Assembly (NCBI GenBank): GCA_947623455.1
Contig: OX392543.1
Location: 15,870,757-15,934,756, forward strand
DNA from: Mimachlamys varia
Taxonomy: Eukaryota; Mollusca; Bivalvia; Pectinida; Pectinidae
DNA: 64,000 nt
Reading direction: 5' to 3'
Positions 41,801-53,800 of the stretch are shown piece by piece. A model generated the notes under the pieces. The model did not search any database. It saw only the letters and a program-made list of their open reading frames with translations, and was not told the origin of the DNA. Numbering within the stretch: the stretch's first letter is position 1; the number at the start of each line of letters is the position of its first letter. Made by a program: the position numbers and the translations under genes.

Positions 41801-44800
41801 AAACCATGTTTCCGAGAATGTAACATACACCGTGTAATACGACAAAAAAATCGAAGAATACAAAACCATAATTCGAACTCAAAATCGATTAAACTAGATT
41901 CAAAATAGGAACAGAGGGAATATTTACATAGAGACACTCGTAAAGGTACAAGAGAATAAGACCAGGTGTTCCGGAAGAGTACGCGTCGTTTGCGTCATCG
42001 ACGACACCCGCCATGTAAATCTTGGTCACATCCAAGTAAACATCCATCCTCTAAATGAGAACCGAGTCATCATTGACAATCACAACAAGTAAGCACACTA
42101 ATAAGCAAATTAAAAAACGTCCATCTTCAAATCGCACAGAGATACAGAATATTTCTCGATGATATCATGATGTCGACAATAAAACGTGTCCATAGTCTTC
42201 ATTAACCTGCATCTTTCGAATCTCTGTGCCGTACGTTTGATTGTCAGTAGCTGACATATATCACGAAAATCTGGATATTCAGAGCTAGCCCTAAAATAAC
42301 AAATCAGCTGCGACATGTAAACACCATAGCATTGAGAAGTAGGGATGTTACTATCAAGAAAGGGAAAGTTCGCGATCAGAAAATCGAAATCACGTTTATC
42401 ATACAGCTTAGTAGTAAGCTACCCGTGTTGGTCATAGTTTTTAATAAAGATCAAGGTAAGAAGGTGATGTAGGAGAGTATGTTGTGTCTTTAATATCCAG
42501 TTTAGAAGGGTATATACGTTCGACTAGGTCAGCAAATGTCTTGTTGTTTATAGACAACACATTGTCGATATACCTAAAAGTGAAATTAAAAGATTTTGCA
42601 AGGTTTTTGTTACTCGTCCTGATAAGCTGCTTGGAAACTTCAGCCTCGTATGAAAACAAAATCAAATCAGCCAAAAGTGGGGCACAGTATTACAATCAAT
42701 TCGATTAAAATGTAGATCCGTAATCTAGTGCCGTGTCGCATCTATGTACGCGGAGAGTAATGGAGCGACGATGGATCTGCTTTTCAATCAGATTGATTAA
42801 AAATTGACATCTTTTTGGATTATAAAGACCATCGCTGTGTATATTCTAATCGTAAAAAAAAAATATTTATTATGCATTAATCATCTTTCGATACTTAAAA
42901 GTCTTCAGAGACAAAATAAATCTACAAAACATATGTTACATTTGCTTTACGGCTTGACATAATGTTCTGCGGTAAAACACCATTAAGCAAAAAATGAAGC
43001 AATCTGAAATAGATTTTGTTTTTACTTGCAGTCGAAAATTTCGGGCCCTGTTACAATGAAGCTTGGACCAGCTGAAAATAATGCAGCAAAATTCAGGGCT
43101 AGCAAAGTAAGTATGCAAGGCGAAATTGTTATTGGTAAGACTTGTTTATTCCGTGCTATAATAACTTTGGAGCTTTAAGTTGAACGCGGTTTCGGCTACT
43201 CGTTTGTTTTCGTTAAATAGTCAGAGACAACAATTGTGGCATCCCATCTGTCCATCTTTATTTTATTTAATTTCATCAAAACAGAGAGCAACCAGTTTTT
43301 TAAGTTGGGAGTTATTTGTCCTTAGACTAATGTTACCAGTACTACAACGCTCTTGTATTTGAAAAAATAAAATATCGTTTTTATCAAAAATAAATTCTAA
43401 ACAAACAATGGACATCAGTGTTTTAATTTGCAATTGATTTATTCAAAGATTTTTGAACATCGACACAAAATTTACAAAATTAAATTTTGCCAATTTAGTA
43501 TATTAGGTGTTATAATTGTCCCTTACTATTATCAGAGAGGACTTATCCAGGGCTGAGCCGTTAAACAACTAACAAATAAAACGTTGCAAACAGTTGATAC
43601 ATTTGGTTTTTTAATATTCATAGTAAACTAATTTAGTGATTTGCCGAGGGGGTATTTAGCGATTTTGCGGGTCAATGACACGATTGCGAAAATATCATCT
43701 GCAAAATGATAAGAAGGCGTAAATTAACCGGCATTTTTTGCGGTGTTAAAATGCTATAACGACTTAATGCATAAAGCATGATAAAGTATCAATTTGTTCA
43801 ACAAAAGAAATCTCTTCTTGCTAAATTCACTACTATTTAACAATCTAACCTTTCAAATGCATATTGTCCAGTCTATGATTCCTTGTAATGCCCATAACGC
43901 AGTAATATATTCCGTGAAAGTGATCTAATTTTAAGAAATTTTGAATTCCCACCGTTTGGCCACTAGCATCACTGAAGAGTCCTAGGTGGAAGAAACAGCT
44001 GTATGGTGCAGTTTAATTCATTTTTTCGTCATAGTGTATCTATTACTAAATTTAAAAGGTGCAGCACATGTGTGTATAACGTCATCTTTAAGCATGCAAT
44101 TCTATACGGTTTATTGTTGAATGTTTCAATGATAACAAATGCCAGCTTGCTAACACCGATTCCTGATTGAATCGTTGGCCGAATCATTAGTGAATAATGC
44201 TTAGTTTCTAAGTCATGAGACAGTACAAAATGCATCCGTCTTCTTTGTGTTAATATTTGTTGTTGTTGTACATGTCAGACCAGAGTGAAAGCTCTTTTCT
44301 CATACAACGCCGAGGAGGACACCGTGAACCCGTGTGCTGAAGCTGGTCTGTCTTTTGATAGAGGCGACATTCTCCACATCATATCCCAAAGCGACTCCCT
44401 CTGGTGGCAGGCCCAGAAGGAAGGGGAGAAAAACGCAAGAACCGGTCTAATTCCATCCTCGATCTTACAGGAAAGGTAACCCTGAAAATGAATTTTTGAT
44501 ATGATATCTGGATACAATAGTATTTTAGCATAGTAGCAATCTAATGCAACACTACAGGTCTTTGATTTTTTAATCTGTTGGATTTGAAATTATACAGAAC
44601 TAGTTTAATTTTTCTTCTAAATTCATAAATTAAAGAGGTTTTACGCACCTGACCCTTCTGCTTCTACATTAGTTTAGAAATTTTGGATTCCTACCTTTTG
44701 GCCCCTAGCATCACTGAAGAGTCCTAGGAGGACGAAACAGCTGTATGATGCAGTTTAATTCCATTTTTCGGCATACTGTATCTATTACTAAATTTAAGTG

Positions 44801-47800
44801 GTGCAGCATATGTGTGTGTTACGTCATCTCTTTGACAGGATAATTTAAAATTGGATGCTAATGAAATCACAGTTGTGGTCCCACATTGTTATAGAGTTGG
44901 GATTAGGGTCTATCAGATGTTCTGATTGTACTGTAATCATAAACATTTCATATCTTAAGCATATCTTAGATTGACTTATTTTTAAATCGTCCAGCAAATA
45001 TCTGACGGGCGTTTTAATCTATCAACATTAAGTACACGACCCGCTTAGCTTTTCGCATGAAGGTGATCGGTTATGATAACCAACAATGCTTGTGGTATCT
45101 CCTTGTTTAGACTTGTATGTACTGATTGTGAATTGTTGTGTTATTTATAAATACGTTTGTGCTTTTAAGAATAACATTACATTTAATGTATTTAACTCCA
45201 AAATGTTGAAAGGCATATATTGTGCTTACTTGTACGACAATGCAACGTGTTTGTGGAAGTCCAAGCCTCATTCCGTCTGTGTAAATTGTCTGAGTGGTTG
45301 TCAATGATACTTCTGTCTTCATTTGTCATTATTATCAATGTCTTCCAGGAGAGAAATGTTGCGGAAAGCGAATGAAGAGGATGAGCAGAACTCCAGAGGA
45401 TCACGTAGGTACATATGTAACGACCAGAGGATCACGTAGGTACATATGTTACGACCAGAGGTTCACGTAGGTACATATGTAACGACCAGAGGATCACGTA
45501 GGTACACATGTTACGACCAGAGGTTCACGTAGGTACATATGTAACGACCAGAGGATCACGTATGTACATTTGTAACGACCAGAGGATCACGTAGGTACAT
45601 ATGTTACGAACAGAGGATCACGTAGGTACATATGTTACGACCAGAGAATCACGTAGGTACATATGTAACGACCAGAGGATCACGTAGGTACATATGTTAC
45701 GACCAGGGATCACGTAAATACATAAATTATGTTACGACCAGAGAGTCACGTAGGTACATATGTTACGACCAGAGGATCACGTAGGTACATATGTTACGAC
45801 CAGAGGATCACGTAGGTGCATATGTTACGACCAGAGGATCACGTAGGTGCATATGTTACGACCAGAGGATCACGCAGACACATAATCATGTTTCGACACG
45901 GGATAGTATTGATTAGCAACACTATCATGCATAAAAGTTCGCTAAAAATGTACAGTTTTGCTCGATTGAATATAAGATTTTGTCACCTTCAAGACATACT
46001 TGGGACTGTCGCAAGGAAATGGGTCGGTGTTGGGACCAACCTAGTTAACTATTTCCCAAGGCTCCGGCCTGGGGAAATAGTTAACTAGGTTGTTCCCAAC
46101 ACCTCGGGAAAACAGTTTTGACTGAAAGGGCATGAATTAACTGTGTTGTTACCTTTAATTCAAATATATGTACCGTGCTCATCACTCATATTTCGGTCAT
46201 CGTAAATCCTTTTGTGTCACAATAGTTCCGTTGAATTTAGCATGTTCTATGTATTACCCGGATCTCTCGAAACAGCTATCTTCTGACAGCTTTTCAGAAA
46301 ATGTCAAGCAGTCAGTAAAATATATCTACCGTCCAAAAATTTTGTCTGCATAAAAACAAAAGTGCTTTATTTAAGATCACTTATGCATGTGGGCACAATT
46401 GTTTCCAAGGAATCTTGTATTAGTTCATGACGTCACATGGGTTAATAGTTTTAACCAATTCATGGCTGTATATGAAATGCACTCGATTAACCATGAAAAT
46501 AGTCCAATGTATTGAATATCTTTTATTTAGAGAGCCAGTTAACAATCGCAACTGTAAGTCAACAAAGAAAGATGTTCAGAACAATGTTGAATTTGTTTAA
46601 AAATAATTCATGACTAACAACTATCTAGCAAATGTTATCGATATCATTATTTCAGAACATAAAAGAAATTTGTGCAGCACACTTTCGATATTTTGTTAAT
46701 CATTTTGGCGAACCACTCTAGCATTTGCTTAGTGAATAAGTAATATTCCTTGTATTTTATAAAGAAATTGAACAATTTGTATTTATGTATTTATCATTCA
46801 ATTCAATCATGAACAAATTTCATTTCAGGTGCTATAAGTCCCTGTAGAATAAGCCCAAAAATACATCGCTCAAAACGGGTTCGGAAAATGATGTATCAAG
46901 CAATATTAAATGGTGGTAGGTACATACTTATTCAATTAAATAGTATATACAATACATTACAATATACAGTCGAACATCGTTATCTCGACCTCGTATAAGT
47001 GAAGACCCCGTTAATTCGAAGTATTTTGTTGCATCCCAACATTTCATACCAAACATTCAGAGTCGAATTCTCCTTTCTCCTTTACGGTCCTGCAAACATC
47101 AAAACAACCAAGTTCGACTGTATTATACAATTATCGACATTTGTTAAGGTGAATACAAGGATTTATCAATCTGAGGCCGAGGGAAATATCGCTTTCAAAG
47201 GTTGATAAATCCTCGTATTCACCTAAAAAAGGTCGATAACTGTTTGATTATGATATTTGTCTTCGTTAATAATTTTCGCATTTTTCTGTCAAATTTCGAA
47301 GTAGATCTAAAACTTCCTTAGAATTTCAGCCTGATCGTTTATCGACATCTGTCGGAAATCCGTTTCCATGCTCTTTTCTGCTGCAAAACATTAGAGTATT
47401 GGTGTTTCTGTTGCTATTCTAGTGTTCTTGGTGTTCTTTTCGTTTAACAGCCTAGCTTCATCCTCCTCTGCAATACTTCCGAATCTTGTCGATATAAAGT
47501 AAAATACATCACTGTAACGTGTACATTGTATAAACCTGTTTCACTACATATACCCTTAAAAATGTCATCAAAGATGGGTAATTCGTTGACATTGCAGACG
47601 ATCGTGTCAACCGCCAAATATGGCTATGTTAATGAGTAGTAAGTTCGCGACAGTTATTTAGCATTATGTGCACTTGAATGCATGAGTTAATATCGTTATC
47701 ATGTTAACACATTCGATGTATGCTGTCGCACATGCCTCTGACGTTTCTAAGGAGTAATTTGTAATTAAATTGATTTTCGCCAATTGCAGCCTGTTGCTCC

Positions 47801-50800
47801 AAATTCAATTGGAAAAATATCATATTTCATTCTTCACTAAAGATATATTTCGAATGTTCATGTAGCAATAACATTATGATTGTCTGCATTTGTATTAAAT
47901 ATCAAACAATTATGGACTTTTTACTTGGTTAATATGCTGTGATCTTGACATCAAGGAAAGATATTGACTGAGGCGAAACCAAGTAAAAGTCCATAACTGT
48001 TTTATTATGTAAAAAGTAAAGATGACAAAGGTGAACTTCAAGCTCTTGCCGTGCGTCTCTACAAGTACAGGATCCCGGATGTAGGGTGTTTCCAGAACCT
48101 ATTCTTAGCGGTGCTGTTTTTAACCGGTTTTCTGCTATTTACTGGTTTACCAGTCAATATCACTATTTAACAAAAGTCACGTGTAAGCGATTCATCTAAT
48201 GACAGCAACAAAAACCTTTCTTAACTTTTGGTTGAAAACAAAGAAATTATTCAGCAAAAACAATAGCATGACGTCCCTGAAATGCTGCTTTGTTAAAACC
48301 AGGGTTGCTAAATTAATTTATAACACACAAAATAGAAATGAATGACTTCGTTATAAACCTGAGTTTCATAAAGCTGAATATAAACCTTATCATATGCATA
48401 TCCATGCCTATATACATGTATATGAGATCTAAATAAACACTTAAAAAGACTGAAACTCCGACGACATAGAACTACCTAATGCATATGAAGTAAGTTCTAG
48501 TTATTTCCCCTGTGTTGCGCCAGTATCGCTCAAAGGGTAATAGGAACAAATATCCACTCCATATTTGTTAACAGTTCGGCTACCTTTATTTGTTTTCGTC
48601 AAATTTAAAATATGATGTCATTAAAAACAGAAAATTCTTAATTTTGTTGGATACATACTTTAACATTATATGAACGGCATGCATAGGAAAATAGGAATTT
48701 AATCAATCGTTTCCCTTTGTTATTAAAGTTGTTTTACTCTCATTTGTTTATTTTCAGTCTTTAAAATACATTTTGTTGAGCTTTAGTTTTGAAGCACTGT
48801 TTACAAATTTGCAGACAAAAGTTTTATGAACTTTATAGCCCATAGTCACTTAATATAAATTTATAAATTTATATATAATACATAATTTATTTAGAAATTC
48901 AATAGTTGTGTTAAGGAGATAATCCGCGAAATGAAACTGTTCAGTTCACACGGTCTTGTCTCTTCTTATTTGAATATTGGTTTTCACATAAGTAATTACA
49001 GTATTACTTGATTCATTTTAAAGATGACTTTTCAATCATATTTGTAGAATTTGACCACGGAGAAGTACCAACTTACGAAGAGGTCGAATTGTTTACTCCT
49101 GATCCTAATCGGCCACGGCCACTTGTCCTAGTTGGTAAGACATCAATCGATAAATATCTACGAAAGGTGCAATAGCAGAGACCACGTGTTCTCTGCTACT
49201 TCCATTGCAAAGCCTGCATGGGACATGTTTTCTTTCCTTAAACCATTCTTGCGTATTTCAAATAACATCATCGTTCACCTGTTGAGTTATCGGTACAATT
49301 TATTGATGTATATTTAATATTATAACAGCTTTCAGCTTTTACTGCAAAAATGTAAAAGGTGAAGTCGTGTTTGGTCTCCTTTGAAGTGTTTTATTAGCTT
49401 TATATTGGCCATCGTTACATCTTCTATGACAACCTTTCAGTATCATCATGCTACTGGCTAACACGGAAACACAGTTTTAGAATTTAAGACATCTGGTTTC
49501 CGAAATTGAATCTTTTTTTTTTTGTGCGGGACTTCATAAACAGAAGGATGATATAATGATTTTAAAAAATAACGAGTTTTTAATGTAAAAAGTAATGTAA
49601 AAAAATCCCGTGGCTAGACCGAGATTGCGATCCGGGATTTGAAACTTCAGCTTCTGTGTTAAAGTTCAATCTTAACGGAATGCAATTAAACGATACTATA
49701 TCTACGATAATTTTAATAGGTTATAGTATCGGAACAAACCATTTATCATCGTTTGTGATTGTACAAAAGCAATTGCACTCTACACATGAAACCAACGAGA
49801 AAAAAATAAACATTTTTTTTTCTTGTAAAACTTGTTCAACAGGTGCAACCCATGTTGGAAGAAATGAGTTGAAAAGACGACTGATAGCCTCTAATCCATC
49901 TCACTTCACCGATATTGTCCCATGTAAGTACATTTATATGTGTTTAGAAACAGGAAGTAAGTATATTTTAGTACATTTGTACTGGTAATGTATCAAAAAT
50001 CATTCATTCTTTAACAGTAATGTTTTTAAGGGGAAATTTGATATTTTTCACAAGTGAAAATATAAGTCTTTTCTGATTTTACCAATAAAAACATTGTTTA
50101 CAATTAACAAGGGGGGATTAAAAGCTGCCTTGGTAACTTTTGCTATAAAAATGTAATAAACAGAATATCTAACACTATCTTATAAAGTCATACCAAATAC
50201 ATGTCACACGTGTGGCTAATGGCTTGATTTTTTTCACTCGTGTTTCACACTCCTGAAAAACTTTCAGTAATATAAACTTTATTTTTTTACAACAATTATA
50301 AAACAAGTTATCCAACTTATATTAATCACTCTTGTTGGACTTCATTATATTAGCCCCACTTGTGACATATATTTGGAATTACTGGACACACTGTTAAATA
50401 TCCTCTATATGTTTTGCATGCTTGAGGTGGAATACATTGTAAGCCATTAGGGGGATATAATGTAGAAATTCCTTAAAAATCCTATTTTTTTTCTTTCATG
50501 TATTTTTGCTTTGAGAACATAAATGGATACAAAGTTACGGTTTTGCTATTTGGCAAGTCATGCGCTTAAGTTATCTTCTTTCCTTCCTGTTCTCCATACT
50601 CGTTCGTTTTTGCTGCCATCTTCATATGACGTGAGCTGTATTGAGAATGTCAAAACCATAAGCAAACAATGAATACCAATCAATAAACATGTTAAGTGAT
50701 AATTGTCATTGTTACATGCCTCTCCCACTCATTGAAGTTTACGTTGGATTCGCTCTCCTCTTCTGTATAAATGTAACTTACAATTTCAGCTCTTATCTCC

Positions 50801-53800
50801 TCATAATTTACACGGACATATAACAGCATATTTATATAATGTTAACATATGTTATCCTGAGTTAGTTAATGTTAATAATCTATTTCTTAATGGTTTGTAA
50901 CATGTAACATCCATACGGTTATATTCACAATATATTATATTTGTTCATGTCTTTTAAAGTATGTGTCGGTTCTAATACCTCACTAGAGCTATTATTACCT
51001 TGTTGTTGATGTACCGACGCTTAACAAAACTTGATTTGATTTGACAGTTTTCTCGTTCATTTACTTATGAACACACAAACTTGAGAACTTGTTTCTTTTC
51101 AATAAATGATAAATTCCACCACAGACACGAGCAGAACACGGAGACCGTTCGAAGAGGAGGGGAAAGAGTATCACTTCATATCTCGACAGGAAATGGAAAG
51201 TGGAATCATATCACAAAGGTATAACAATACTTATTACCTATATAGTCCATATACGTAAATAAGCTCATTGTTATTTCATGGATGCAAATAAGGATTTCAT
51301 CTCAGTGATATTGATATTAACGATGAAACAGAAAAACGGATTATTTCTAGTCAAGAGTAACGGCCCTTGGTTATGTTTCATGCTGTGTAGCTAGCAAGAT
51401 GTCGCAATAATAACACTACAGCGCTAATGTTTATTGTTTTGAATATGCGACCTAAGACAAAAATTCTTGTATCTTGTATCAAAATTATATTGGTGACCAC
51501 AAAAAATTCTTAAACGTTTCATTCGTAAAAATATATTTCTTATGCCACATGGCGTTCATATTGACTATACCTTACCTGGTATATCCTGCAAATGAATGTA
51601 CTTTGCATTTAATACTAATAGTCTTACCTAGTATATACTGCTACAGATTTTACCTTGTTCAGTTGTATATATTGCTGATGAGGTTGTCTTTTATTTGAAT
51701 ACTGGTGAGTTTAGCTTGTATGTTATGCTGATGAGGTTGTGTTGTATTGAATGCTGGTGAGTTTAGCGTGTATGTAATGCTGATGAGGTTGTGTTGTATT
51801 GAATGCTGGTGAGTTTAGCGTGTATGTAATGCTGATGAGGTTGTATTATATTGAATGCTGGTGAGTTTAGCTTGTATGTAATGCTGATGAGGTTGTGTTA
51901 TATTGAATGCTGGTGAGTTAAGCTTGTATATAATGCTGATGAGGTTGTGTTGTATTGAATGCTGGTGAGTTTAGCGTGTATGTAATGCTGATGAGGTTGT
52001 GTTATATTGAATGCTGGTGAGTTATGCTTGTATGTAATGCTGAAGAGTTGTCTTGTATTTAAATGCTGGTGAGTTTAGTTTGTATGAAATGCTGATGAGG
52101 TTGTGTTATATTGAATGCTGGTGAGTTTAGCGTGTATGTAATGCTGATGAGGTTGTGTTGTATTGAATGCTGGTGAGTTTAGCGTGTATGTAATGCTGAT
52201 GAGGTTGTGTTATATTGAATGCTGGTGAGTTAAGCTTGTATGTGATGCTGATGAGGTTGTGTTGTATTGAATGCTGGTGAGTTTAGCTTGTATGTAATGC
52301 TGAAGAGTTGTCTTGTATTTAAATGCTAGTGAGTTTAGTTTGTATGAAATGCTGATGAGGTTGTGTTATATTGAATGCTGGTGAGTTTAGCGTGTATGTA
52401 ATGCTGATGAGGTTGTGTTGTATTAAATGCTGGTGAGTTTAGCGTGTATGTAATGCTGATGAGGTTGTGTTGTATTGAATGCTGGTGAGTTTAGCGTGTA
52501 TGTAATGCTGATGAGGTTGTGTTGCATTGAATGCTGGTGAGTTTAGCTTGTATGTAATGCTGAAGAGTTGTCTTGTATTTAAATGCTGGTGAGTTTAGTT
52601 TGTATGAAATGCTGAAGAGTTGTCTTGTATTTAAATGCTGTTGAGTTAAGCTTGTATGTAATGCTGGGGAATTGTCTTGTATTTTAATGCTGGTGAGTTT
52701 AGTTTGTATGTAATGCTGAAGAGTTGTCATGTATTTAATGCTAATTAGTTTATCTTGTAAACTCTTCAAACTAATTGTCCTTCTATATTACATATAACAG
52801 CATTGTCTTGCAAAATAAAATTTAATTTTCTGAATCACTAGGAAAATAATCAGGAACGTTCAAGTACAGTTATGTTTCTGTTTTGCCAGTAGGTATGTGG
52901 AGCATGGCGAGTATAAGGGAAATTTATATGGAACACGGACTGAAACAGTTATGTCAGCAATACAGGAGGGCAAGATGTGTATTCTCTGTCCAAGCGTACA
53001 GGTAAGTAATGTCAGCAATACAGGAGGGCAAAATGTGTATTCTCTGTCCAAGCGTACAGGTAAGTTATGTCAGCAATACAGGAGGGCAAGATGTGTATTC
53101 TCTGTCCCAGCGTACAGGTAAGTTATGTCAGCAATACAGGAGGGCAAGATGTGTATTCTCTGTCCCAGCGTACAGGTAAGTTATGTCAGCAATACAGGAG
53201 GGCAAGATGTGTATTATCTGTCCCAGCGTACAGGTAAGTAATGTAAGCAATACAGGATTCTTGTGACGGGATTTCTCGGAAATGAAAAATGTCAAAGGAC
53301 TATGAGGGAAACAGTATTTTACTGCCAGGATATACTTGCAAATAATGTATTATAGCTATAAGATACGGGACGTCTCCCTCGTCCAGAAAAGCCAGATATA
53401 AGTATGGCCCTCTCTGTAACATAAACGTAGCATCAAGTATAGAATACACAGCACTAGCCTACTTTTCCTTTAACTGTATTTAATACATGTAACTTATATG
53501 AAACCAAAATTCCTCCCTTTTGGCCCCTAGCATCACTGAGAAGTCCTTGGAGGACGAAACAGCTGTATGATGCAGTTATATTCATTTTTTCCCGCATACT
53601 GTATCTATTTCTAAATTTAAAAGGTACAGCATATGTGTGTGTTACGTCATCTGAATAATATGAAATAGTTGTCTCCTTGTCCGATTTAAAAACACAATTA
53701 TATCATTGTATATATTTACAGGCAATAAAATCACTACGAACTGCCGAAATAAAGCCTTATGTAATATTTATCAAACCACCCGTCCTGGAGAAGTTGAAGG

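Noticed and set aside
45392..45890. A CRISPR array
   Set aside because: The units are contiguous without unique spacers and start with coding sequence of a eukaryotic exon.
51666..52769. 92-residue - strand ORF at 52491-52769 as a protein
   Set aside because: It is the antisense reading of the 52-bp minisatellite.
52897..53121. Exon 15 extended through the tandem units as a real longer exon
   Set aside because: The frame runs into TAA after the third unit, and no downstream donor restores phase 0 for exon 16.
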